NCBI GenBank assembly: GCA_965246855.1
Contig: CBDFFP010000005.1
Coordinates: 496,001 to 560,000 of the forward strand
Reading direction: 5' to 3'
Length of the DNA: 64,000 bases
DNA from: UBA1952 sp965246855
GTDB taxonomy: Bacteria; Bacteroidota; Bacteroidia; Chitinophagales; Chitinophagaceae
This document shows, piece by piece, positions 48,432 through 56,861 of the stretch. How positions within the stretch are numbered: position 1 is the stretch's first letter; the number at the start of each line of letters is the position of its first letter. Below the pieces are notes generated by a model. It had not been told where the DNA came from. It was given only the letters and a program-made list of their open reading frames with translations, and ran no database searches. Made by a program: the position numbers and the translations under genes.

Positions 48432-48878
48432 TTACTCGCCCATCACTTCAAATTCCAGCTCTACCACGTTTTCTTTACCGAAGTCGATGGTGGCTTTGTG
48501 GGTGCCTACTTCTTTCACCTCGTCGGTGATGTTGATTTTGCGGCGGTCAATTTCATAGCCTTTCTGCTCGCGGATGGCGCGGGCCAGTTGGATAGAAGTA
48601 ACAGCACCGAAGATTTTGCCGGAAGTGCCGGTTTTGGCACCTACGCGCACCGGGCTTTCGCCAAGCACCCGACGCACGTCGGCGATTTGCGCCAGCAGTT
48701 TGTCTTCGCGTTTCTGCATCATTTTCTGGCGCTCTTCGAGCATCGCCATATTGCCTTTGTGGGCTTCTACGGCCATCTTTTGGGGCAACAAATAGTTGCG
48801 GGCATAGCCGGGGCGAACGGTTACCAGTTCGCCGGTGCCACCCAGATTATCTACGTCTTTAGTGAGGATGACTTGCAT
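48432..48878 (-). CDS. rplI: 50S ribosomal protein bL9
   Basis: 148 residues, full length. Diagnostic N-terminal MQVILTKDVDNLGGTGELVTVRPGYARNYLLPQ, long connecting helix (NMAMLEERQKMMQKREDKLL), C-terminal domain with GKIFGAVTSIQLARA and IDRRKINI. It ends the rpsF-rpsR-rplI group on the minus strand; 148 nt of repeat-like DNA separate it from rpsR. Confidence 0.98.
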   Translation of the reverse strand: MQVILTKDVDNLGGTGELVTVRPGYARNYLLPQKMAVEAHKGNMAMLEERQKMMQKREDKLLAQIADVRRVLGESPVRVGAKTGTSGKIFGAVTSIQLARAIREQKGYEIDRRKINITDEVKEVGTHKATIDFGKENVVELEFEVMGE

Positions 48879-48894
48879 CTTTGAGTTCGTTTTT

Positions 48895-49026
48895 TGGAAG
48901 AGACAAAAGACGATGGACGAAAGACAAAAGAGCGGAGCGTCTTTTTCTTTGTAATCCCGTTTTTTATTGTCCCTTCTGTTTGAGATCTTGTGTCTTTTGT
49001 CTTTAGACTTTCGTCTGAAAGAAAGA
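48895..49026. repeat. Inverted AGACAAAAGAC-type repeat between rpsR and rplI
   Basis: AGACAAAAGACGATGGACGAA (about 48900) is mirrored by CTTTTGTCTTTAGACTTTCGTCT (about 48995-49017). Similar AGACAAAAG words occur at 3150-3175 and 49850-49880. The spacing may reduce coupling of rpsR to rplI. Confidence 0.5.
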
Positions 49027-49293
49027 CTATTTCATCATGTCGGTTACATACGGCAGCAGGGCCAGCTGGCGCGCTTTCTTAATGGCCTGTGCCACTTTGC
49101 GCTGAAACTTCAGGGAGTTTCCGGTGATGCGGCGCGGCAGCATTTTGCCTTGGTCGTTGAGGAATTTTTTGAGGAATTCCGCGTCTTTGTAATCCACATA
49201 CTTGATGCCCATTTTCTTGAAGCGGCAGTATTTCTTCTGACGGCGCTCCACACGGGTGGAATTCATGTACTTAATATCGGGGCGTGATGCCAT
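49027..49293 (-). CDS. rpsR: 30S ribosomal protein bS18
   Basis: 88 residues. Conserved core KKYCRFKKMGIKYVDYKDAE and the RRITGNSLKFQRKVAQAIKKARQ helix are unmistakable; it ends LALLPYVTD. The gene lies 33 nt after rpsF and is co-transcribed. Confidence 0.98.
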   Translation of the reverse strand: MASRPDIKYMNSTRVERRQKKYCRFKKMGIKYVDYKDAEFLKKFLNDQGKMLPRRITGNSLKFQRKVAQAIKKARQLALLPYVTDMMK

Positions 49294-49326
49294 GATGGTC
49301 TGTTGTTCTTTAGGAGAGGTGGGAAA

Positions 49327-49728
49327 TTACGCCTGTGCCGGAGCGGCGTTTTCGGTTTGCTCAGCGCGGGTTTCGGCAGGCTTCTCGCTTGCTTTGCGGC
49401 GGCGGCGGTCGTTGTACTCCAAAGAGTATTTGTCGAGGCGCGTAATCATGTGGCGCATCACCGTCTCGTCGCGGTTCATCTGCACTTCCAGCCGTGTGTT
49501 CACGTCGCTCGGCGCGGTGTACTGCAACAGCCAATACAGGCCGGTGGTTTTCTTTTGAATCGGATACGCCATTGCGCGCATGCCCCACGGTTCTTCGTGA
49601 GAGATGGTTCCACCGTTGGTGGTGATGAAGTCGCTAAACTTCTTTTGAGCGTTGCGGAAGTCGTCGTCGGCCAGTACCGGCGTAAAGACCACCACCAGTT
49701 CGTAGCTCGTCAGGTTGGTTGTTGCCAT
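49327..49728 (-). CDS. rpsF: 30S ribosomal protein bS6
   Basis: 133 residues from the ATG at 49728 (MATTNLTSYELVVVFTPVLAD). The bS6 core includes GGTISHEEPWGMRAMAYPI, KKTTGLYWLLQYTA and MRHMITRLDKYSLE. The C-terminal Glu/Ala tail (AETRAEQTENAAPAQA) is longer than in E. coli. It is the first gene of the group; a promoter element is about 95 nt upstream. Confidence 0.97.
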   Translation of the reverse strand: MATTNLTSYELVVVFTPVLADDDFRNAQKKFSDFITTNGGTISHEEPWGMRAMAYPIQKKTTGLYWLLQYTAPSDVNTRLEVQMNRDETVMRHMITRLDKYSLEYNDRRRRKASEKPAETRAEQTENAAPAQA

Positions 49729-49826
49729 AAAAATGGTTTGGTGAATAAAAAAAATCCCGCCCGTCCGGCAGCAACTCTGGACTTCTTCAAAGAAATAATG
49801 AGGAAGGCCGGTCGGTTTTGGGAGCG

Positions 49827-49834
49827 CAAATGTA
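49827..49834 (-). promoter_or_regulatory. -7 promoter element of rpsF operon
   Basis: TACATTTG on the minus strand, exact TAnnTTTG. With transcription starting a few nt downstream, the rpsF leader would be about 95 nt, long enough for a ribosomal-protein regulatory RNA; none was identified. Confidence 0.5.
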
Positions 49835-49887
49835 AGGCAGTTTGCGAGACAAAAAAATATAGACAAAAGACAAAAGAGGATTTCAGG

Positions 49888-49912
49888 TTGGGGGCGCACC
49901 CTTATGGTCGCC
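49888..49912. repeat. Degenerate copy of the second palindrome family
   Basis: GGGCGCACCC and TTATGGTCGCC resemble the TAGGGGCGACCC...GGTCGCC element at 13939-13969. It lies between aat and rpsF. Confidence 0.45.
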
Positions 49913-49916
49913 TTTT

Positions 49917-50555
49917 TTAAAACTGTCCTTTTGCTACGATCTTCAAAAAATCTTTTCGCGGAATGAGCCTTGCACCGAGGCTCGTTAAATGCGCCGTCGG
50001 CATCTGGCAATCAATCAGAACCACACCTGCTGCACGCAAATTCTCTACCCATTTGAGAAAAGCATACTTGCTCCCATTCGGCACGAGGCTAAACATGCTT
50101 TCCCCGAAGAAAATCTTTCCGAGCCACACCCCGTACAGCCCGCCCACAAGCTTTCCATCCTGCCACACTTCCGCGCTGTGCGCGTAGCCCAAATGGTGCA
50201 GCATCGTATAACCTTCCACCACAACATCCGTTATCCACGTCCCATTTTGCCCGGCGCGCGGCGTGTTCCGGCAGTGATTCATTACCGCTTCAAAAGCCGT
50301 ATTCACCCGGAAATCAAACACATTTTTGCGCAGCAGCGGCTTCATGGAATGGCTGATGTGCAGTTCTTCCGGAAACAACACACAGCGTGGGTCGGGACAC
50401 CACCACAACGGTGGCTCGCCTTCGTTGAACCACGGGAAAATCCCTTTCCGGTACGCCGCCAGTAATCGTTGTGGATGAAGATCGCCGCCCACTGCCAACA
50501 GTCCGTCAGGAAGCGCGGTTTCCGGATTGGGAAAATGGTAGTCGTTGGGGGGCAT
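49917..50555 (-). CDS. aat: Leucyl/phenylalanyl-tRNA--protein transferase
   Basis: 212 residues from the ATG at 50555 (MPPNDYHFPNPETALPDGLL). An in-frame upstream extension runs into repeats and is rejected. The family signatures are LLAVGGDLHPQRLLAAYRKGIFPWFNEGEP, WWCPDPRCVLFPEE, the GTWITDVVVEGY loop, GYAHSAEVWQDGKLVGGLYGV and FFGESMFSL. It adds Leu or Phe to N-terminal Lys/Arg in the N-degron pathway, so it belongs with ClpS/ClpAP; clpX is elsewhere in the window but does not read these degrons. Confidence 0.96.
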   Translation of the reverse strand: MPPNDYHFPNPETALPDGLLAVGGDLHPQRLLAAYRKGIFPWFNEGEPPLWWCPDPRCVLFPEELHISHSMKPLLRKNVFDFRVNTAFEAVMNHCRNTPRAGQNGTWITDVVVEGYTMLHHLGYAHSAEVWQDGKLVGGLYGVWLGKIFFGESMFSLVPNGSKYAFLKWVENLRAAGVVLIDCQMPTAHLTSLGARLIPRKDFLKIVAKGQF

Positions 50556-50603
50556 GTCCGGAGGATGGATTGAAGACAGGTTTTCAGGGCCTTCATCAAA
50601 TGG

Positions 50604-50680
50604 CCCACAAAGCGTTCCTATGGAACGCGAATAACGTAAAAACGGTTTTTTGCTACCCACAAAGCGCCCCTCCGGGACGC
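50604..50680. repeat. Two copies of the CACAAAGCG-foot REP-like family
   Basis: 50604-50628 has the GCGTTCC/GGAACGC stem and 50656-50680 a GCGCCCC/GGGACGC stem, both with foot CCCACAAA. Same family as 17843-17916. A decayed copy is at 50884-50909. Confidence 0.75.
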
Positions 50681-50714
50681 CGGCTGAAATAACCTTAGTG
50701 CCTATCCCAAAAAT

Positions 50715-50793
50715 GCCCGGCGCTACCGAACCGGGTACGGACCTCTGCTGGATGCAACCTGCGAGAATAGTACCCGGTGCGGTAGCGCCGGGC
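50715..50793. repeat. MITE-like inverted repeat, copy 2
   Basis: Arms 50715-50738 and 50770-50793 match those of the element at 38216-38286 almost base for base; the 31-nt loop differs. Confidence 0.8.
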
Positions 50794-50989
50794 GTACAAG
50801 AGCACACCTTTGTTGCCAAAATTCGCCAATCCTTTATTTTGGGGATAGGCTCTTAATCAGTTGTGTACGCGCGGTTTTTTTTACCTACAAAGCGTTCTTA
50901 CAAAACACCCTATCACGCTTGATTATTCGGGCAGGCACAAAGAATACCCGTACACTTCAAAATCTGCTTTTGTCTATCTTCTTTTGTCT

Positions 50990-51018
50990 GTAGGGCGGCC
51001 ACATAGAGTCGGCCCTAC
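50990..51018 (-). repeat. GTAG palindrome supplying the stop of the TPR gene at 51015
   Basis: GTAGGGCCGACTC on the minus strand pairs with a GGCGGCC partner, a relative of the 13939-13969 family. The TAG (51015-51017) is the stop codon of the TPR gene. Confidence 0.7.
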
Positions 51019-52520
51019 TCGCCTAACCTACCCAATCCCGCTTTTGCCTGTTGGTCAATAGACGCCTGAAAATCGTGGGAACGGAGCGCCAGCACTTTAT
51101 AAAACCATTGTTTTGCCCTTGCCGCGTCGCCGCTTCTTTCATACAGAAACGCCAGTTGCAACGCCGCGCGCGCACTAAACTGCTCCCGGCTTTCCTGCCC
51201 TTTTTCATAGGCCGTATTGTAGAAGACAACCGCTTTGGGATACTGACTTAATCCTTCGTAGGCGCGACCCATACGAAAGGCATATTCCAGTCTGAGGGCA
51301 GAGGTTTGCAGGATTTTTGGCGGAATAGCTTGCAGCTTTTGCAACGCTGGACCGTAATATCCGCCATCGCAAAGAAGCCGCGCGGATAACAAAGCCGGTT
51401 CCGGCAGATTACTGCCTTCTGCCGTGCGCTGTGCCCCTTTGTCGGCATCCACAAACGCATTACCTGTGCGCAACACCGCTTTCAATTTTTCCGCCGCCTT
51501 TTCCGGTTTTCCACTCAACAAATACAGCCACGCGATTTTCTGCGTCGCATCCTTGCGATACCATGCGCCGGGCGAAGCAGCCAGATAACGCTCAAAAGCA
51601 GCCATCGCTCCGGTAACATCTAGGCGGTGGAGCAAGACATAACCCAGCTCATAATCCAACACCGGGAACCGGCGACTTTCCGGGAAAGCCTGCGCCGCCC
51701 GCAAGGATTGCAGCGCGACATCGGCTTTGCGATAATTCAGCGAGATATTGGCGCTCACCAACGCATGAAGCAGATTTTCCGTTGGCCCGAAAGCATCGCT
51801 GCATACGTACTTCCATGCGCCCTCCTGCTGCTGCAAAAGATAGAAGCGCAGGTAAACGTAAAAAAGCGTCGCCTCGTTTCGGAAAGGTGTTTGCGGCGCA
51901 CGATTCCCTTCCAGGAAACGGCCAATACTGTTCATGCCTTTTGCCACACTTCCCTTTACGCCAAATACGGCTGCAATCCAGCGATAATCATCCGGAACGG
52001 TACCAGCAATGGCTTCTTCAAAACCCAGAAAAACAGCGGTGTAGGGAAAAGCCGGAAAGCGTTTTGCGTTCTCTTTGAGGTTGAGGTACGACTTGCGGAA
52101 AGCCAGCGCCGCCCGCACGCGCTCGCCAAAACGGACATGCACCAGCGCCCAGTGGAAATGCAGAATCCCCTTCGCCAGTCGCTGCCAAGGCGAAGTGTCC
52201 AAGCCCTTGTCCATCCAGTCTAAACGCTCTTCGTAGTGGCCGCGCCGTTGTGCGTATTCGCGGGCATCGCCGTTGAGCATCAAAAGCAGACAGTCTTCAT
52301 AATCGGCCAGAAAAACCGGCATCAGGTTGCCCGGCTCGCTTACCACCGCGCGGCGCAAAAAAGCGGCCCCTTCCGGCAGCTTCAGCGCCAGATACGATTC
52401 ATAGGCATTGGCACAATCGGGACTGTAGCGAAAGAAATACTCGTCTGCCGGTGTGGCTTTTAACGGCGCGGTTCCGGCCAGTAAAAAGAGAAGAAAAAAC
52501 AGAAAGCGCACAGCGGACAA
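51015..52520 (-). CDS. Secreted TPR-repeat protein
   Basis: 501 residues. A signal peptide ends near TAPLKA. The rest is helical with TPR-like pairs throughout (LEYAFRMGRAYEGLSQYPKA, ARAALQLAFLYERSGDAARA); the last ~150 residues are the clearest repeats. It follows the small lipoprotein gene by 2 nt, so the two are an operon. The TAG stop comes from a GTAG palindrome. It may be a periplasmic scaffold; no enzymatic signature. Confidence 0.75.
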   Translation of the reverse strand: MSAVRFLFFLLFLLAGTAPLKATPADEYFFRYSPDCANAYESYLALKLPEGAAFLRRAVVSEPGNLMPVFLADYEDCLLLMLNGDAREYAQRRGHYEERLDWMDKGLDTSPWQRLAKGILHFHWALVHVRFGERVRAALAFRKSYLNLKENAKRFPAFPYTAVFLGFEEAIAGTVPDDYRWIAAVFGVKGSVAKGMNSIGRFLEGNRAPQTPFRNEATLFYVYLRFYLLQQQEGAWKYVCSDAFGPTENLLHALVSANISLNYRKADVALQSLRAAQAFPESRRFPVLDYELGYVLLHRLDVTGAMAAFERYLAASPGAWYRKDATQKIAWLYLLSGKPEKAAEKLKAVLRTGNAFVDADKGAQRTAEGSNLPEPALLSARLLCDGGYYGPALQKLQAIPPKILQTSALRLEYAFRMGRAYEGLSQYPKAVVFYNTAYEKGQESREQFSARAALQLAFLYERSGDAARAKQWFYKVLALRSHDFQASIDQQAKAGLGRLGE

Positions 52521-52522
52521 AA

Positions 52523-52789
52523 TTACGGCTGCACAGGGCGGGTGCTGTCGGCACGCGGGCGTGGTGTTGCAGGCACGAGCGGCAACGTGGTTTTCCGCAG
52601 GCTGTCGGCGCGCCGGTGGGCAGCCTCCACAATCAACGAGTCGTTGCGGCGCTGGAGGCTGCTTTGTACGGAATCCAAACGACTGTTCACCACAGAATCC
52701 ACCTTGTTCTGAAAAGCGGCTTCCGCGAAACGATCAGTGTTGTTGCAAGAAGTCAGCAGCAGGGCGCAAAAAAGAAAATACCGGAACAT
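52523..52789 (-). CDS. Small lipoprotein with Ser/Asp/Arg-rich helical region
   Basis: 88 residues from the ATG at 52789 (MFRYFLFCALLLTSCNNTDR). A lipobox (LLTSC) gives a short lipidated protein. The body (NKVDSVVNSRLDSVQSSLQR, DSLIVEAAHRRADSLRK) is predicted helical, coiled-coil-like, and ends in a Pro/Arg tail. It is upstream of, and almost touching, the TPR gene. Unknown function. Confidence 0.65.
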   Translation of the reverse strand: MFRYFLFCALLLTSCNNTDRFAEAAFQNKVDSVVNSRLDSVQSSLQRRNDSLIVEAAHRRADSLRKTTLPLVPATPRPRADSTRPVQP

Positions 52790-52928
52790 GGGGAGATGCA
52801 AAAGAAAACCATTCCGGGGAGATGGGGGTACGCGGCAACCTTCAACCCTGATTTCCCCCCAACCATCCTTCAATATCTTCGTCCTTACACCGGAAATATT
52901 CCCGGTGATTTTTCGGAAGAAGCCTGTT

Positions 52929-55730
52929 ATGATCCAAACGTCCCCCGGTGGTTTTGCTGCCGATTTAGAGCGCATCAAATTTGCCATCGGCGCCGCCGGA
53001 ATCGGGGTTTGGGAAATTGTGCTGTCCAACAATGAAGTGGTGTGGGACGCGCGTTGCTGTGCACTTTTTGGTTTTAGCGAGCCGTTCCCGACGCTGCCTT
53101 TAGACCGGGTTTTTGAGTTTATTTACCCGGAAGATTTGCCTGCTGTTGCAAAGACATTGGAAGAAGCCATTGCCGGGGAACGCGGCGGCGCTCTGGACGT
53201 CACCTGCCGCATTACGCGCGCCGATGGCGCGCGCCGCTGGATAAACGCAACAGGCACTTCCTACTTTGACACCGTAGGCCAGATGAGCCGCTTTGGCGGC
53301 GTAGCGCGCGACGTGACCGAGCAGGTGGCCGCCCGCGAACAGGTGGAAAACAGCGAGGCGCGCTTTCAAAACCTAGTGCATCACGCGGCGGTAGGCATCA
53401 TCCTGCTCACGGGCGAAGACCTGCGCGTAGAGATGGTGAACGAGGCCGGCAGCCGGATGCTGGGGCAATCTATCAACGCTTTGCTGCACCAACCGCTTTT
53501 TCAGCTGATTCCCCACGCCGAGGATTATTACCAGCCCATCATCAGCAAGGTGTTGCGCACGGGCGAAGAAGAGCATCTGCTGAACATTCCTTACCAGCAC
53601 ACCAATGCCGGAGGGCAGACGGAAGATGGCTTCGTGACAGTTACCTATCAGCCCTATCGGGAAGAAAAAGAAGGGGCCATTTCCGGAGTGCTGATTCTGA
53701 TTTACGACATTACGGAACAAACGCTTGCCGCACGCCGTGCACTGGAAAGCGAAACCAAATTCCGCTCGCTGGTGGAAGAAGCGCCCTTCGCCACAGTGCT
53801 TTACATGGGGCCGGAACTGATCGTAGATACCATCAACGAGGCAATGATAAAATTTTGGGGCAAAGGGCCAAATGTTCTTGGCATCCCGCTGGCAAAAGCT
53901 TTACCGGAGTTGGAAGGACAGCCTTTTCTGGGGATTATAAAAAATGTATACGAAACAGGCATTCCTTATGAGACGCAGGAACAAGAAGCGCTCTTGGTGC
54001 ACAACGGCAAGTTGCAGTCCTTTTGGTTTATCATTACTTATACGCCACTGCGCAATGCCGCCGGAGATGTTTACGGTATCCTGAACATGGCCATGGAGGT
54101 AACAGAGCAGGTGCTTTCCCGCAAAAAAATCCACGAAAGCGAAGCGCGTTTCCGGGCATTGATAGAGGAAGCGCCCATTGCCGCCTGCCTTTTTATGGGG
54201 CCGGAACTGAGGCTGGAGATTGCCAACGAAGCCCTGCTGCGCATCATCAACAAAGACCGCAGCGTTATCGGGAAACCTTTTGTGGAGGCCATGCCGGAAA
54301 TTAAAGACCAGCCTTTCCCGGCCATCCTGAAGCATGTATTTATGACCGGCGAAACCCATACAGGCAATGGCGAACCGGCGCTTATTAATATGGGTGGATA
54401 TACAGAGACCCACTATTTTGACTATACCTACCAGCCGTTGCGGGACGATGCAGGGACGGTGTATGCTGTCATGAACATTGCCACAAACGTGACCGGGCGC
54501 GCATTGCTGATTCAGAAGCTGCGCGAAAGTGAAACCAACCTCACGGCGGCTATTGAACTGGCAGAGCTAGCTACCTGGAACGTTGACCTGCGGACCAAAG
54601 AAGTGACTTTTTCGGAGCGGCTGCAAGATTGGCTGGGCGCGAAAAAAGCAATTTCTGACGGTGGCAACTCGTCTTTTGTGCATCCCAACGACCGCCTGCG
54701 CGTAACAGTGGCTATGGAGAAGGCAACAGCAAAAGGCAGCGACGGCTACTACGATGAAGTCTATACCATCCTGAACGCGGTGGACGGGAGCGCCCGCGTG
54801 ATTCACGCAACCGGGCGCGCGCATTTTGACGAAGACGGAAACGCGCTTCGCCTCTCCGGCACGGCGCAGGACGTTACCATTCAGCGCGACCTGCAAAGCA
54901 AGCTGGAAGCCGAAGTAAAAATCCGCACAGAAGAACTGGCAGCGGCGGTTTCTACGCTGCAAACAACCAATGAAACACTGGCTGATCTAAACGAAAAGCT
55001 GACGCGCTCCAACGAAGAACTGGGACAGTATGCATATGTGGCTTCGCATGATTTGCAGGAGCCGCTGCGGAAGATCCAACTCTTCGCCGACTTGCTAAAC
55101 AACGATGCGGCAATTTCTGAAAAAAGCCAAAATCTCGTGGGCAAAATTGTGGCCTCGGCAGCGCGCATGAGCCAGTTGATTCGCGGATTGTTGGACCTCT
55201 CGCGTCTCCTGCAATCGGAACCGGAATACGCACCCGTGAACCTGAATGAAGTAGTGGAAGAAGTGGAAACGGATTTAGAGTTGGTCATTGCGGAGAAGAA
55301 GGGGCAAATCGTTCTCCAACCGCTACCTACAATAGACGCGATTGGCTTGCAGATTCACCAGCTTTTCCTTAATCTCGTGGGCAATGGTTTGAAGTTTACA
55401 AGGCCAGGCACGACACCCATAATTACGGTTACAGCAGACGTTGCGTCCCCAGAATTGGTGCAACAATTTATCCGCACGCCACGTCCCGGTGCAGTCTATC
55501 ACCGGCTGTGTGTCCGCGACAACGGCATTGGCTTTGAGACGCAGTACGCCGACCAGATTTTTGAGGTATTTAAGCGGCTCCACGGGCGCGAAGAATATCC
55601 CGGCGCGGGCATCGGACTGGCGCTGTGTCGCCGCATCGTTGCCAACCACGGCGGCGTGCTTTACACAGAGTCAAAACCCGGCGAAGGCGCGGCGTTTTAT
55701 ATGCTGTTGCCGGGAAAATTTCGCGGGTAG
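52929..55730 (+). CDS. PAS-domain sensor histidine kinase (cytoplasmic)
   Basis: 933 residues from the ATG at 52929. No transmembrane segment. Five PAS/PAC units are visible; the first begins LERIKFAIGAAGIGVWE and later ones repeat EARFRALIEEAPIAACLFMG-like sequence; units 3 and 4 are near copies. A coiled linker follows. The kinase core has the H-box YVASHDLQEPLRKI (phospho-His in SHD), N-box LFLNLVGNGLKF, G1 VRDNGIGFE and G2 GAGIGLALC. No response regulator is adjacent, so it is probably an orphan kinase. Light or redox sensing is possible but not shown. Confidence 0.95.
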   Translation: MIQTSPGGFAADLERIKFAIGAAGIGVWEIVLSNNEVVWDARCCALFGFSEPFPTLPLDRVFEFIYPEDLPAVAKTLEEAIAGERGGALDVTCRITRADGARRWINATGTSYFDTVGQMSRFGGVARDVTEQVAAREQVENSEARFQNLVHHAAVGIILLTGEDLRVEMVNEAGSRMLGQSINALLHQPLFQLIPHAEDYYQPIISKVLRTGEEEHLLNIPYQHTNAGGQTEDGFVTVTYQPYREEKEGAISGVLILIYDITEQTLAARRALESETKFRSLVEEAPFATVLYMGPELIVDTINEAMIKFWGKGPNVLGIPLAKALPELEGQPFLGIIKNVYETGIPYETQEQEALLVHNGKLQSFWFIITYTPLRNAAGDVYGILNMAMEVTEQVLSRKKIHESEARFRALIEEAPIAACLFMGPELRLEIANEALLRIINKDRSVIGKPFVEAMPEIKDQPFPAILKHVFMTGETHTGNGEPALINMGGYTETHYFDYTYQPLRDDAGTVYAVMNIATNVTGRALLIQKLRESETNLTAAIELAELATWNVDLRTKEVTFSERLQDWLGAKKAISDGGNSSFVHPNDRLRVTVAMEKATAKGSDGYYDEVYTILNAVDGSARVIHATGRAHFDEDGNALRLSGTAQDVTIQRDLQSKLEAEVKIRTEELAAAVSTLQTTNETLADLNEKLTRSNEELGQYAYVASHDLQEPLRKIQLFADLLNNDAAISEKSQNLVGKIVASAARMSQLIRGLLDLSRLLQSEPEYAPVNLNEVVEEVETDLELVIAEKKGQIVLQPLPTIDAIGLQIHQLFLNLVGNGLKFTRPGTTPIITVTADVASPELVQQFIRTPRPGAVYHRLCVRDNGIGFETQYADQIFEVFKRLHGREEYPGAGIGLALCRRIVANHGGVLYTESKPGEGAAFYMLLPGKFRG

Positions 55731-55809
55731 ATTTTTCTCGCAGAGGCGCGGAGACACAGAGAAGCAGATCTTCTTTTACCTTTTAGAAAACGTCTGGCAT
55801 TTCTGCATC

Positions 55810-56718
55810 TTACTCCCGCTCAAACTGATCCAGTTTGTTCAGATACAGTACTGTTGTAGTCTCTCCGTTTTGAAACATCGGTACGAAGGCAGCCTGGTGA
55901 ATCATCTCACTGCTGACATAGCTGGTGCGGGCAATCACGTTACTGTTGAACTGCTCGTCAAAGGCATTAAGGTGAACCAGAAGCTCTGCTTCTCGGCGCG
56001 TATAATCGGCCTCGTTCAGGCCATAAAGCGGACTGTCCGGCGTAAGCGGATGAACGACCAGCCAGCACAGGTACAGCGCATTAAAACTGTCTTCCTGCAA
56101 TTGAATCGGAAAGAAATCGTAGCCTGCTTCGCCGTTCTCCTTCCGCAGCGAAACACTGACCCGGATTTTCAACTCGTGGATTTTGGTCTTCTTACTTGCC
56201 ACCAGACGAAACGAGAGCGCGGGACTGCCTTCTACTGTTCCCACCATCGCCAGATGGCTGAAGCGGATGTATGCCTTTGGACGAACGAAGCGTCCGTAAA
56301 GGGTGCCGGTGATAATGGCCAGCGTCAGGATACCGATAAGCGCCTCAAAAGCGGCAACGGTATTGGTGAGCAGCCCGACAGGGCTGATGCGCCCGTAGCC
56401 TACCGTGGTGAGTGTTTGGGAAGAGAAAAAGAAGGCTTCCTCAAAGTTTTGAAATGCATCGCCGGTGATGATTCCCGCCAGATGCGGCAGACTGAAAAAG
56501 TAGTAGAAAAGCGCGAATAGGAAATTAATCGTCGTGTAATAAGCCAGTATAAGCACGCCAAACTGCCACATCGGAATGTGAAGCAGGAAGTGATAAATGT
56601 CAAAGCTTTTAAGGCGGCCTTCGCCGCGCCGTACTACGTTGGGCGTGCCGTCTTTTTGCACAAAACGTCGTTTGCGGATGCCGGATTGCTGCCGGATGTA
56701 TTCGGAATATGAATCCAT
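55810..56718 (-). CDS. Inward-rectifier (KirBac-type) potassium channel
   Basis: 302 residues from the ATG at 56718 (MDSYSEYIRQQSGIRKRRF). A slide helix (FDIYHFLLHIPMWQF) leads into TM1; the pore helix and filter are FFSSQTLTTVGYGRISPVG with T-V-G-Y-G; TM2 follows (TVAAFEALIGILTLAIITG). The Ig-like cytoplasmic domain characteristic of Kir proteins fills the rest (FSHLAMVGTVEGSPALSFRL). It conducts potassium across the inner membrane. It is divergent from the RND operon, 143 nt apart. Confidence 0.95.
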   Translation of the reverse strand: MDSYSEYIRQQSGIRKRRFVQKDGTPNVVRRGEGRLKSFDIYHFLLHIPMWQFGVLILAYYTTINFLFALFYYFFSLPHLAGIITGDAFQNFEEAFFFSSQTLTTVGYGRISPVGLLTNTVAAFEALIGILTLAIITGTLYGRFVRPKAYIRFSHLAMVGTVEGSPALSFRLVASKKTKIHELKIRVSVSLRKENGEAGYDFFPIQLQEDSFNALYLCWLVVHPLTPDSPLYGLNEADYTRREAELLVHLNAFDEQFNSNVIARTSYVSSEMIHQAAFVPMFQNGETTTVLYLNKLDQFERE

Positions 56719-56861
56719 GTATGGGAGAGAGAAGCGTGGGTGAACGTGCGTTTGGGAGAAGTGCTTAAAACATCGCACCGCCCCTCCTGCTGGCATTGTT
56801 TTGCAGCCACCCGCACGGCGGCTTTTATTCCAAAGCCACGGCCCGATTTGTTTCCCCATTT

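Larger units (their letters stand above)
50556..51014. other. Repeat-filled intergenic region
   Basis: 460 nt upstream of aat. It holds three CACAAAGCG-type palindromes (50604-50628, 50656-50680, 50884-50909), a MITE-like inverted repeat (50715-50793) and a GTAG palindrome (50990-51018). No gene is supported. The aat promoter was not clear. Confidence 0.55.

Noticed and set aside
49729..49826. Regulatory S6:S18 leader RNA of rpsF
   Set aside because: A ~95-nt leader is likely, but I could not find the motif by eye.
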